Shown here one piece after another: positions 45,443-56,214 of a DNA stretch of 64,000 bases (position 1 is the first letter of the stretch; each line of letters opens with the position of its first letter). The notes under the pieces are model-generated. The model did no database searches. It was given only the letters and a program-made list of their open reading frames with translations, and was not told the origin of the DNA. A program made the position numbers and the translations under genes. Source of the DNA: Eutreptiella sp. 'Long Island Sound 2002' (Eukaryota > Euglenozoa > Euglenophyceae > Eutreptiales > Eutreptiaceae); contig OZ038385.1 of NCBI GenBank assembly GCA_964036045.1, positions 1,550,001-1,614,000 of the forward strand, read 5' to 3'.

Positions 45443-46801
45443 CTTCTTTATGGTAGCAGAGGCGTACCTGCTGCCCCTACCTACCGCCGACCCGGGGACT
45501 TGGGCCCCTATGAGCCCTGCCCAAGTACGCCCCGGGTGCGTATTGTGGACTCGGTGGAGACCACGCTGGAAGTGGAAGCCCGAAGAGAAGTACGACGTTC
45601 GGGAAGAGGAGGAGTTGACATGGAGGACCTGGTCTCCATGTGTGAGCGTCGCTGCCGAAAGGCATGCAACCTCCGCTCCGCCGCGGAGGACTCTGAGGAG
45701 ACCTGCCATTCAGGCAGCACTGGAGGACGGGCCCGGCGCTACCGGAAGCGCGGGTCACCCAAGCCCGCGGCAGGGGACGCCGGGGCTATGGATACAGACC
45801 CCAGCCCGGTCAGGCTGTGGGATTCCAAGGGGCACTCCGAGGGCTATCGGACAGCCTATGAGCAACCATCGGAGTCGGAGGAGACGGCCAGACCGCCCAC
45901 AAGGACGAACACGGCCCCAGAACCCAACCTGGAGCATGACGCCGAGGCGTTGGAGAGGCCCGCCAGAGCCAGAACGGCGCCTGTGGCCCGGCACACGGAG
46001 CCAACGCGGGATAGCATGGGCGACACACCCATGGCGGAGGATTCCGAGGCGCCGGGAACCGCAGGATGCGCCGGATCAGGTGGAAGGCACGCTGAGTGCC
46101 ACTGCGAGCACGTGTCCTTTCTCATGGGCAAGTACCCAAAGATGGGGATGGACGCCATAGTGCATCGCCTCGACAGCCTGGACAACGCCAAGGACGGTCT
46201 AGAGGAGGACGTCGCGGGGATCCTGGATGACCAGTCGGCAGCGGAGAGAGACATGACGGAGCTGCGAGCGGATCAGGCCCGGTACCGGGAGAATCTGGAG
46301 CTGGCCCTGCAGAAGCAGCAGCGAGTGGTGGACAGCCTCCTCCACCTGGTGGAGGACATGTCGGGACGCCTGAAAAGGCTAGAGGAGGTACAGCCCCTCG
46401 CCTCGGGTCCGGAGCTCCCGGTAAAGCCGGCCGCGGCAGAGCTGGTGGAGCGGGTTAAGACCCTCAGGAGCGTAATGGAGAAACCCATGGGCGGCCCTGC
46501 AGAGGCACCATATGCGCCTCCGCGTGTTGACCCGGGTGCGCTGCCTTTTGTTCCCATGTTGAGCGAATCCACAATGCTCGGGGAACAAACGGCACCGGCT
46601 GGGTCCATGCGGGAAGGGCACGTAATCACGGACTCGAGGAGCCTGACGGTTCAGATGTCCCATGGCGCCCAGGATCCACCGACCACTACGGGTGCCCATG
46701 CAGTTTATGCGGAAGAGGAGATTCAGAGCCAGACCATGCAGGGGCGAACGATGGGAAGCGCCGACGGACATGGTCGAGGTCATCCAGGCGGAAACCTGTA
46801 G
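45365..46801 (+). CDS. gag: Gag N-terminal region of gypsy copy A
   Basis: A 478-codon frame. Its first ATG is inside the LTR and the frame crosses the PBS, so the true start is more likely a later ATG such as that at 45620 (MEDLVSMCERRC). It encodes an Arg/Glu/Pro-rich disordered stretch. A heptad-rich coiled coil follows at about residues 265-345 (RLDSLDNAKDGLEEDVAGIL and onward), as in some Gag matrix regions. It ends at TAG 46799-46801, before the capsid, which lies in another frame. At least one frameshift, programmed or mutational, would be needed to join them. Role: virus-like particle assembly. Confidence 0.6.
   Translation: MQALIRSKSAGVTGGRGTAGAGPGRDLLYGSRGVPAAPTYRRPGDLGPYEPCPSTPRVRIVDSVETTLEVEARREVRRSGRGGVDMEDLVSMCERRCRKACNLRSAAEDSEETCHSGSTGGRARRYRKRGSPKPAAGDAGAMDTDPSPVRLWDSKGHSEGYRTAYEQPSESEETARPPTRTNTAPEPNLEHDAEALERPARARTAPVARHTEPTRDSMGDTPMAEDSEAPGTAGCAGSGGRHAECHCEHVSFLMGKYPKMGMDAIVHRLDSLDNAKDGLEEDVAGILDDQSAAERDMTELRADQARYRENLELALQKQQRVVDSLLHLVEDMSGRLKRLEEVQPLASGPELPVKPAAAELVERVKTLRSVMEKPMGGPAEAPYAPPRVDPGALPFVPMLSESTMLGEQTAPAGSMREGHVITDSRSLTVQMSHGAQDPPTTTGAHAVYAEEEIQSQTMQGRTMGSADGHGRGHPGGNL
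45451..45462 (+). other. Primer-binding site, initiator tRNA-Met
   Basis: TGGTAGCAGAGG begins eight bases after the LTR end. It is complementary to the CCTCTGCTACCA 3' end typical of eukaryotic initiator tRNA-Met, the commonest primer of Ty3/gypsy elements. It lies inside the open gag frame. Confidence 0.88.
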
Positions 46802-46824
46802 GCGAAGGACCCCAATACGGGGAT

Positions 46825-48285
46825 ATGGACAGCCAATGGAGCAAGTCCTTCCCGCATTCGAAACCCCATGGGTTCAGGCCCAACTGGACCGCACTCCATG
46901 GAGGAGAGGGATGTACGGGGAGTGTACTCACACCCCCCGGCCACAGGTGGCCCCGTCTCGGTGGAGTGGTGGCTGGTAACGCCGGAGACGCCATCAGGAT
47001 TGACGAGCTCAGGGGAATCAAAATCCCCTACTATGATGGCAATCCCTCCAACCTGGACGACTTCATCCTGGATTGGGAGGACTTCGCCGAGGAGGTCGTC
47101 GGCGAGATGCGGGGAGCGCCGCGGGACAAGTGGGTATGTCGGACGTTCCCACACCGGCTGGCGCAGGACCTGAAGGAGGAGCTGCGGGATCAGATCTGGG
47201 AAGGATTGATCCGTACGGAGCAGGCCTGCCTCCAGTGGTTGGAGGATGAGGAGCGGGTGGACGCTCCGAACCAGAAGCTGGAGGACTTGTGGTCCATCCC
47301 GCTGCAGCTGGACCGCGGTGAGTTGCGGGTCCGGGAGTGGAACCGGTATCTGCGGAAGTACCGACGGAGCCTCAAGCTAGTTGAGGACTGGAACGAGTCC
47401 AGCGAGATCCGTCACCTGTTGAAGGACGTCCTCCCCGGGCACTGGAAGAGGAGAGTGGAGGACGAGGAAAAGAAGAGAGCGAAGAAGCGCGTGGCGGTGA
47501 GGATCATGGCGGCGGAGGATACCCATGCGGGTATCATGGAGTTCTTCAGGAGGAACCTGGGCGAGCCCAACCGGATGTTGGGACTGAAGAACGCCGTGTA
47601 CGTGGAGGTATTTGGAGACACCATGGGGCAAAGGTTGCTGCGCCTCAACAACGTGGAGTGGAGGCGCGGGGAGCCGCTGAGGATGCAGGCCATCTTCGCC
47701 CGCATGAGCCTGGACGAGATCGTGAAGTACATCACGGTGGAGTTGAAGCTCAATGCGAAGAACGAGGCCCACGTGCAGGATCGACATGGTCATGGACAAC
47801 GAGGCCACCGAGACGACCGCCATCATCGGGAGATTCAGGAGGACACGGCCAACTCCGCGGAGAATGGTAGTGGAAGTGGCCAAAACCACTGGACCTGGTC
47901 CCGGGAGGATCACGAGGAGGCTCATTTCTTCGCATTTGTGGCGCACAACGTGAGGGACCATGGGCAGGATCGGTCCAGATGGAGCCGGGTGGGACCCAAG
48001 GAGGGCAAAGAGCCAAGGAGGATCGGGAACCCACCACTCTCGTTCCGGGAGTACAGGTCTCAGCGAGACGGGTGCTGGGTCTGTTATGGCAAGGGAAACA
48101 ACCATGCACATGACAACCGTCAGTGCAAGGTGTATGAGGCGGACAAGAAGGCCTACTTCGCCGCCCACCCCGAGAAGAAGCCCAAGGAGCAGCGAATTGA
48201 CGATTTGAAGGCGAAGGGCGGAGACGGGGGAAAAGGCCAAGGCAAAGGCCAAGGGAAAGGCGGAGGAACAGGCTATTGTGGTTGA
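46825..48285 (+). CDS. gag: Gag capsid and nucleocapsid of gypsy copy A
   Basis: A 486-codon frame. The retrotransposon capsid starts near IKIPYYDGNPSNLDDFILDW (about 47013 on), the typical retrotrans_gag opening, and runs through KLVEDWNESSEIRHLLKD. A basic His/Arg-rich linker follows. The knuckle CWVCYGKGNNHAHDNRQC at about 48072-48125 has spacing CX2CX8HX4C in place of the usual CX2CX4HX4C. The C-terminus is a Lys/Gly-rich RNA-binding tail. The first ~60 codons may be out-of-frame sequence: a different frame at 46760-46970 also looks coding, so this copy may carry two gag frameshifts. Confidence 0.8.
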   Translation: MDSQWSKSFPHSKPHGFRPNWTALHGGEGCTGSVLTPPGHRWPRLGGVVAGNAGDAIRIDELRGIKIPYYDGNPSNLDDFILDWEDFAEEVVGEMRGAPRDKWVCRTFPHRLAQDLKEELRDQIWEGLIRTEQACLQWLEDEERVDAPNQKLEDLWSIPLQLDRGELRVREWNRYLRKYRRSLKLVEDWNESSEIRHLLKDVLPGHWKRRVEDEEKKRAKKRVAVRIMAAEDTHAGIMEFFRRNLGEPNRMLGLKNAVYVEVFGDTMGQRLLRLNNVEWRRGEPLRMQAIFARMSLDEIVKYITVELKLNAKNEAHVQDRHGHGQRGHRDDRHHREIQEDTANSAENGSGSGQNHWTWSREDHEEAHFFAFVAHNVRDHGQDRSRWSRVGPKEGKEPRRIGNPPLSFREYRSQRDGCWVCYGKGNNHAHDNRQCKVYEADKKAYFAAHPEKKPKEQRIDDLKAKGGDGGKGQGKGQGKGGGTGYCG

Positions 48286-48429
48286 CCTGGCCAAGACCGA
48301 CAAGTGAGGTCGATCGAGGACGTTGCTGAGGACATGTTGAGAACGTTGGAGGAACTCAAAGCCCAGCAAAGTGGTGGACAAAGTCCTGGCGGATCGCAGC
48401 CGGAAGGGGCTGCGGGAAGCAAAGTCTAG

Positions 48430-51400
48430 AGGAGCCCCCACGGGAGTGGGACCTCGGAGGTCTCTCCTCCGAAAATCAGTGGAATCCCTGAGAAGGCGCA
48501 GGCACATCGGGTGCTGAAGAAGGCTCCAGAAGAGCCAAAACCACTGAGTTTCGCCACTCCCAACCCCTGGAGCGCCCTGCCAAGGGAAGTTTATGTGGGC
48601 AAGGGACGTGGTAAGAAGGAAGGAGCGACCACGGAGAGACCCGTGGACGGGCAAGACCAACCGAAGATCTACACCATCCGTGATCATAGCCTCCAAGTCC
48701 TGATGCACCCGGACGTGCTAGAGTTGCATGCCGTGAGAGTCGTCCATACACCGCATGGTGAAGAGCGGCAGTTGCACTTGCAGGTGCGTGTACGGTGCGG
48801 ACAAGAGGAGTTGGTGGTGGATGTTTTGGTGGATACGGGTGCCCAGGTGAGCCTAGTCCGGAGAGGGTTGTTCAAGGAGGAACTCCTGCAGCCCAGCCGG
48901 AGACCGGTACGCCTGAAGGTGGCCAATGGTGAGATTATGGGTGGTGGCACCCATGAGGCCACCATCAGTATGGAATTCTGGGAGCATGAGCGCTTGAACC
49001 GCCCTGATTTGGCGAAGAGAAGCACTCTATCCGGGAACTTCTATGTGGCCGATATTACAGATTGGGATATGATCATGGGGTATGACTTCATGGTGGCAAA
49101 CGCCATTGGAGCCCTTCCCCATCGTGCAACGCTGGTCCCGGAGGATGATGAATGCCTCACATGGCTGTCCACGGACTATGCATGCGGATCATCCCAATGG
49201 AATGCTGAGGAAGAGGATCGGATCGTCCAAGCGGTGCAAGCTGTGGGTGCCAAGTCCAGAGGAGACCGCGGAGTTCAGCTCACGGAGTATGGAATGGCGC
49301 CGCAGGTGTATGCCAGGATGATCCAGACGCTGGGAGCCGAAGCGCCCGAGACGGACGTCTTCGCTTCCCGGGATGCCCCACTTTTGCGGAAGTGTAGGAG
49401 GCATTGGCATCGAGGAGACTCAGCCTGGCACAGGCATTGGGGTTTGAAGGAGTGGGGGCCCATGTATTGGCATGGCTCCCTGGACAACACCAGACGTGCG
49501 GTGGAGAAGATCGTCGCGGATAGGGCGAAGGGGATCCTGGTCATAACCGGCATAGGATCCACCCCATGTCCGCTGGAAGATCTCAAGTCGACGCTGGACT
49601 CCATCACCCTGAACGAGATGTCATTCGGGCCAGAGGAGGAGCTGTTCATCGACGCCAAGGGTGTATCAATGCCCTCCCCGGGTCAAGCGTGGGGTACCAA
49701 GGATTTCCTGGTGGATGGGGCGCAAGCCCAGCCCACGGGTGATGAAGCATTCATCCGTAGGGTGGAGGCGGTGCCCATGAAGGTCATGTTTGAGCCCAAG
49801 GAGGGGACGGATCAGCCAGTGGATGGCATTGACGTCCTGTCCCACGCCGACATCGACGACGTCGTCAACTACATGCGGATGGGGATGCACGACCGTGTGG
49901 CAGCCAAGAAGAGGCGGGCCATGGTCACATCTCCGCATTGGTGGGATGACAAGATGTTGGTCACCGGCAAGTACGAGAAGGATGAGTTCGTGGCGAGGGT
50001 CATGGATCACATCGCGGACCAATACGATGGTCCGGTTGGGTCGGACCCGCCGACGTGGGATTTTCCAAGAATGGGGGCCGATAGCAACAGTAACCAGCCC
50101 GAGGCCGCAAATTTTCGAAGATTATCGGTGGGAAGTGCACCCCACGACGATGAAGACGGCATATCGGACGAGGAGAAGTCGGATTCGGACCCGGAAGAGG
50201 CCTATACCGCAGTGCGGTCGGTTGTATCGATACCGAAGCAGGCGGCTGAAGAGGCCCAGGAGAACCCGAAGGTCGCCGAGCTGAAGGAGAGGCTGATCAA
50301 TGCCTATCCGCGGCTATTCAGTGGCGTCGCCAACAAGAACCCTCCAGATCGTGGGAGGTTTGGCACAGCGAAGATCAAGCTGAAGCCGAACCCCAAGATC
50401 TATCGTCATCGGGAGTACCAACTTCAGGGCGATCGGGCCGAGGCCATGAAGAAGTTGTTGGCCGAGTTCATTGAGCGGGGATGGATCCAACCCTCCGACA
50501 GTGAGTGGGCCAGCCCAGCCTTTATCGTGCCCAAGAAGGAGAAGGGCGAGTGGAGGGTGGTGGTGGATTACAGGGGTTTGAAGGAGCAAACCGAGCACGA
50601 CTCGTACTCGCTTCCCCTGATCAACTCCATCCTCCAAAAACAACAGAAAAAGCGGATCTTCACGGTGTTGGACCTGAAACACGGTTATCACCAGATGCCG
50701 CTACACCCGGACTCCAGGCCCTGTACAGCGATGTCGACGCCGCTGGGGCCCATGCAGTGGAAAGTGGTGCCCATGGGCGCCAAGAATGGCAACGCCGCTT
50801 TCCAGCGCATGATGGAGGACCTACTCCGTCCAGTCCGGGATTGTGCCGATCCCTTCGTGGATGACATCATTATCGGGTCTGGCACGGAGAACATGACTGA
50901 GGATGAGCTCATTGAAGCGCATGAGAAGGATCTGCGCCGAGTGCTCAGTGAGCTGGACAAGCACAACATGGTGTGCAAGCCCACCAAAGCCTCACTCTTT
51001 GTGAAGGAAGTGGAGTTCGCGGGTCACGTGGTTGGTCACGGGCAACGCCGTCCCATGCCTGGGAAGCTGGCGTCCCTGCACCACTGGGAAAAGCCCCAGA
51101 CCATCAGCGAACTCCGGTCCTTCATGGGGTTCTGCAACTACTATTCGGGCTATGTCCGGATGTATGCAGAATTGTCGGGGCCGCTGCACAAGATGCTGCA
51201 AGTGGGCAAGTTCGATGGCCGGAAGGGGAGCAAGAAGAAGCTTGCCTGGACCCCTGAGGCCGAAGATGCGTTCAGCCGCCTGAAGGAGCGACTCCTGGGG
51301 CAGCTGGGACTATTCTTGGTGGACCCGGACAAGGGTATCGTGCTACGGACGGACGCCTCGGACTATGCTGTAGGGGCAGTCCTCGAGCAGATCCGGGACG

Positions 51401-52869
51401 ACGGGTCACACGTACCCGTGGCGTTTTGGAGTCGGATCCTGGCCGAGGGCCAACGCCGCACCTGGACCGCGAGGGAGAAGAAGACATATGCCATTGTTCG
51501 TGCGCTCAGGAAGTGGTCTGGCCACATCGGATTGCAACCGGTGGTGGTTTGCACGGACCATCAATCCTTGCAGAGCTGGCACAAGGAGCACGTCGACACC
51601 CCCTCCGGACCGGCGGCAAGGAGGGCCCGATGGCATGAGACGTTCGCCAAGTTCGACCTCAGCGTCGTATACGTCCCGGGGAAGGACAACACTGTGGCAG
51701 ATTGCCTCAGTCGATGGGCCTACCCCGCGGGTAAGGCTTGGATGGACATATCCAGCCATGGGGACGCCGAGGAAACCGAGGAGGCCAAGCGCATCATCGA
51801 GATGGAGAAGGCCATGGAGCAAGAGGGGGTCAAGTGCTTTGTGGTGATGGCAAACCGTACGGACCTGGCCAAGTTCCGGGGTGCCCGCGTCCAAGCTATT
51901 CGAGAGGAAACCCTCGAGCAATGGATGGTGGCCCCTGTAGAGCTAGTCAGGTCGGTGCTCACAGAGGACTGGTCGGATGACTACGCGGCATCCGGGCACT
52001 GGAGCAAGTACTGGAATGCCGTGAGCGCCCCGTCGGACGACGAGTGGCCTGAGGGCTTGACCGAGGATGGGGACAAACTGTTCCTCAAGGACAAGCTACT
52101 GGTCCCTGAGAACCGAGTGGAGGAGGTCATTGACCACTGGCACAACGCCCAGCTCATGCATCCTGGTCGGGACAAGATGCAGCAGGACCTGGAGTGGCGC
52201 TTCAAGTTCCCACCGGGGTACTACGCCATCCTGGACAAGTACTGCAGCGACTGCGCCGTGTGTCGGGCCACGAAGAGCCCCAACCACTCCACAGCGGGCA
52301 ACCCGGTGTACACGGCTATACCGGAGGCCACTATGCGGTCTGTGGCCATGGATGTATTCGCCATGCCTGAGGTCACCGTGGAAGGAGAGACCTACGACTG
52401 TGTCATCCTGGCGGTGGATAGGCACAGTGGGTATATCGTGGCGGTCCCTGGCAAGAAGTCCAAGAAGAAGGACAAGAAGGACAAGCATGGAGTGGGGCTG
52501 CAGGCCAAGACCGTCGCTAATGCCATGATCAGGCATTGGCTGACGATTTTTGATGTCCCGGCTGTCATCTGCAGCGATCGGGGCAGTCAGTTTGTGGGGA
52601 CGAGGTTCAAGACGATGTGCAAGCACATGGGGATTCGGCACGCCAAGACCGTGGCGTACCACAGCCGGTCGAATGGCCGAGCTGAGGTGGCCGGGCGGCA
52701 GATGTTCGAGAAGTTCCGCCAGCTGCACATCGACGAAATTGGCCGGAATTGGTATAATCGCTGTGGAGAGTACTCCAAGCGTATCACGACCTTCCGGGAC
52801 CCACTGGACTGTCGCCCCATCGTATCCTGTTCCTACGGGATCGAGTGTCACGCACTCTCCCGTGGTTGA
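48430..52869 (+). pseudogene. pol: Pol of gypsy copy A: protease, Dam-like insert, RT, RNase H, integrase (frameshifted)
   Basis: One open frame from after TAG 48427 to TGA 52869, with no ATG-certain start (a GTG lies at 48511). Protease: VLVDTGAQVSLVRRG at about 48820-48865. Then an insert at 49285-49620 with PETDVFASRDAPLLRKCRRH, W and KGILVITG blocks, resembling the Dam-type methylase domain of DIRS elements. RT spans about 50280-51000 with VPKKEKGEWRVVVDYRGL and active site FVDD (50854-50865). RNase H lies at 51343-51720 (RTDASDYAVGAVLE, VCTDHQSL, VADCLSRW). The integrase HHCC finger is at 52120-52270. The DDE residues are in AMDVF (about 52347), CSDRGSQF (about 52575) and GRAEVAGR (about 52684). 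One base is missing beside 52758 relative to copy B, so the frame ends early and the chromodomain is lost from it. Confidence 0.92.
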
Positions 52870-53495
52870 ACCATGGCAAAGTGGCCCGGGATGCGAACGC
52901 TATGATGGCTGAGGCGGACGACACGGCGGCCAAGGTGTGCAAGGCACTTCAGGACGAGCATGACAAGAGGGCCCAGTACTTCAAGCAGGGAAAGGTCCAG
53001 AAGTATGCTCTCCAAGACACCGTGTGGGTGGAGCGGCACCACAAGATTGTCCTGTCCAGGCATCGGCAGGCGTCCTGGTATGTGCCGGGGGTAATCGTGC
53101 GGAAGGTCGGGCAGGATGTGTATGCGGTTTGTGTGGGGGATAACAAGATCCTGGACCGCGACCATACCCAGCTTCGTCCCCGAGCACCAGACCCCAGCGG
53201 ACGTCCCGTCACCTTCGAGTTCACGGCCGGCGATGTGGACTCGGACGACGAGGGTGAGGACGACGACTTCACCGCTGAGAAGATCCTGGCGGACAAGCCG
53301 GACCCGGGGACGCCTGGGGGGAGGCTTTATAAAGTCCGTTGGAAGGAATTCGCCGCATCCAGGGATTCGTGGGAGCCTCCGAGCAGTTTCGTGCCGAGGT
53401 ATACCACGGTCTGGATGGACTATCTGAAGAAAAAGAATATTTCTTTGGATGTCAAGGACGTGTTGGTCCATTTGGTTGCTGCTGTAGCACCGTAA
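52759..53495 (+). pseudogene. pol: Integrase C-terminus and chromodomain of gypsy copy A (displaced frame)
   Basis: After the one-base deletion the integrase continues in another frame through a GPTGLSPH box and the SH3-like C-terminal domain (QDTVWVERHHK) to TAA 53493-53495. The last part is a chromodomain at about 53266-53433. It has ILADKPDPGTPGGRLYKVRW, the WEPPSSF aromatic strand and a terminal helix MDYLKKK. Chromodomains steer integration to chromatin bearing particular histone marks. Copy B has all of this in frame with the rest of pol, which shows the break is private to copy A. Sequence after the TAA differs by indels between the copies, so the TAA is a genuine stop. Confidence 0.88.
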
Positions 53496-53803
53496 TGGAT
53501 CCCCCTTGGCATTTTTGTTTGTTTCTGTGCTTGGGAGACAGGTGAGGGCGTTCATCCGGGGATTTTTGGGCCTTGATTGGCCATCTACCCCCTTCACTCG
53601 ATCTCCACATATATATTTCATTGTGGTATACTTATTTAGGTCGACCGACGACGTTTCTCTATCTTTGATCCCCTTGGTCCATGTTGTAGATCAAGAGGAG
53701 ACCGGATATGGCGTAGGGCACCGATTATCAGTGTCCTCACCCCTCCCTTGGGGCGTGGGGGACGCCTACGACGTGTGTGGGGCCTCCATGTGTCCTTGGG
53801 ACA
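53496..53803 (+). other. Non-coding region between pol and the polypurine tract, copy A
   Basis: About 300 bp with no supported frame. It matches the corresponding part of copy B (61383-61691) with small indels. Confidence 0.6.
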
Positions 53804-53815
53804 GGGGGGGGGGGG
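53804..53815 (+). other. Polypurine tract of gypsy copy A
   Basis: Twelve Gs directly upstream of the 3' LTR, the expected primer for plus-strand synthesis. Copy B has ten at the same place. Confidence 0.8.
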
Positions 53816-56214
53816 TTGGAGCCCATTGGGGTCCTCCCCTCCTCTCTTCAATGACTTCCGAGCGGTAACAACGCTCCGAAAAGGGGGGTGAAGCCGGTTC
53901 GGACCCCCGTGGCCATCTTTGGGTCACTTGGGGTGTGTATCTATGTGCCGGCAAGCCGCCATTGGCTGATATCATACTCTCCCATCCACCTGACCTAACC
54001 TGACGTGATAGTGTGATAGGTTTGGCCATTCCGGCTATGAGCGGCCATATTCAGTACCAAGGCGCCGCCAGCTGAGATTTATATATCAGAATATCAGGAA
54101 TCAACAGGGTTTTTTTATCATAATGTTTCCGTAATTTTTCCGCCTTCCGTTCTGATGGTCAATGAATCGGCGGCTGTCAGTTGGCTCGCGATTTTGCGGT
54201 AACCGATTGGTTAACTGTTATTTCCAGATATTTTGGCGGAAACCCCGATGAAGGGTCAGATTTCATCAGTAAAGGGTTCGTTGCTTCCGCAATTTTCTAA
54301 ATATGCACTCGCGATGTCGAAATCGGATTTTCGACTTCGACATCGCCGCACTTGATTTGGCCTTCTTCGAGTGGTCATACTCCGTCCCCTATGCCCAAAT
54401 CAGGTTTCCCTTATACTTGCCACCCATTTGACTTGGAGATATAAGGGAAACAAAAGTGAATCGTGGGACCACTTTGAAGGGCCATATCTATGCGCGAGTG
54501 TGAGGAAAGAGAATAAGAAAGGTTGCGTTGCAAGCGCCTTAGTCTCAACTTATTTTTAGTAGGGTCCAACACCTTAAGTGGTCGCACACACTCGTTGTAT
54601 CATAGGATCATGGTCAACATGGTAGAAACTTGTTTATAACTTGTTGACCATGTGTCCGGACTTGATATTATGACTTTCGAGTGTAGCGCATGAGTCCTGC
54701 AGTTGTATAGCATCTTTCCTTAGGTTGCCACGTCCATTTAACCCAAAGTTATGACCATGGAGGGGCATGGCATACCATGGTGGGAGCCAATTTTAAGGGC
54801 TATGTGTGATATTGGTAGTATATGTCTTGATATGCTCACGCCCATGTTATATATCTTCGTGTGGCCGAAGAGATGGGGAGCCACACGTGACAAGGGCTTT
54901 GACCATGTCCCAATTGTGGAATTCAAAGCGCTAGACTAAATCTACCGCGTATGTATTGCTCATGGTATGTTTGCCAAAGAGATCCATGAGTGCACTCCCA
55001 TTTACATTGGGCATGTAGATATGAGTGGCGAAGGTATCTCCATGCGCCTGATTGGGGATCCAAGTGGGGGAATTGTTCGCAAATGGTTCCAATCATTTGT
55101 ATATTGAACCATGAGCGGATATCATGGGTGAACATAGAGATATACTATCATGACAACTTTGTATTTGGATATATTTTCATGTTTTTGACCTCAATTTTTG
55201 CTCATTTTTGCGTTTTGTGTACTTACCTGGTCGGCAAACAGCAAGAAGCCTATGGGGAGTCGAACCATGGTATGTTGCTCATATGTTGGCATATGCTTTG
55301 GAGTCGAACACCACCATATGCCGGATCGCGTACTCCATTTGGCTTGGCCCACGAAGGATTACAAGAATTGGTCTCAAGATCATGGGCTGACTTGGGCAGT
55401 GCGGGGCGCCCATGTTCGAAGGGGTTTCGAGGGTAAAGTGGGGATGTACATGGGCATTGACCTTTGGTCTCCATCCTCCATGAATACTAGACTTCGATTC
55501 CATGCATACTTTGAGCCTTCGGATAAGTGGTGACTCTAATTTTGAGCATATATTTGATATATGGCCAATATGGTGTGAATTGGCAGTTTTTGGCATGTTA
55601 TGAGTTCAAACTCATGGGGCATATCTCCAAGCCCAATCGACTCCAAGTCCAACCAAGCTTACGTCAGGGTAGGGCATGGTCCTGAGTGTTACTCTAGGCC
55701 ATGACACGCCACCTCCCCTATTGGGCTAGGATTTAGAGGCTTGGGAGTGAACACATTTTTGGGGTTTGTGTAGTGACTTTTGATACATGGCATTTAGACA
55801 TCTTATTTAACTGGGTTCAGGGCATCATGTTGCTGAGTCAAGGGAAGGTCTTGAGTCCAGGGAATGAGGGGTCTATGGCTGTGATTGCGTACGTTTCCAT
55901 CTTTCCCCAACTTTGCTTTATTTGTGTTCATGTGCCAATTTCAGGGCTTTCCTCTTGGTGCAATTCTTGTACATGCCCGCCACCGTGGGACGACCGGTGT
56001 GCTGAACGGAAGCCCGCAGCGTGGATTGGATTGTGGATTGGGTTATTGCTGTATTTGTGGGATCTGGTTGCTGTTCAGGGTTGAAGGAGGATTTTATTTT
56101 CTATATTTTTGCATTTTGGACCCTGGATTTTGAGGAATGCAAGCATTGATCAGGAGCAAGTCAGCAGGGGTTACAGGCGGAAGGGGCACAGCGGGGGCCG
56201 GTCCTGGTAGGGAC
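53816..56214 (+). repeat. 3' LTR of gypsy copy A
   Basis: 2399 bp, the partner of 43022-45442. It ends TGGTAGGGAC, followed by AATGCAAG of the flank. It includes the first 26 codons of the apparent gag frame, confirming that those codons are LTR and probably not used. Confidence 0.92.

Larger units (their letters stand above)
43022..56214 (+). mobile_element. Ty3/gypsy chromovirus, copy A, full length with two LTRs
   Basis: A 13.2-kb LTR retrotransposon: 5' LTR 43022-45442, PBS 45451, gag 45.6-48.3 kb, pol 48.4-53.5 kb, PPT 53804-53815, 3' LTR 53816-56214. The order protease-RT-RNase H-integrase and the C-terminal chromodomain place it among chromoviruses. The LTRs differ by about 2% plus one 22-bp indel (my estimate by eye), so insertion is fairly recent. 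The element is not intact: a one-base deletion breaks the integrase, and gag is split over frames. No 4-6 bp target-site duplication is evident (TGACG on the left, AATGC on the right), suggesting rearrangement at one end or a non-standard insertion. Confidence 0.93.
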
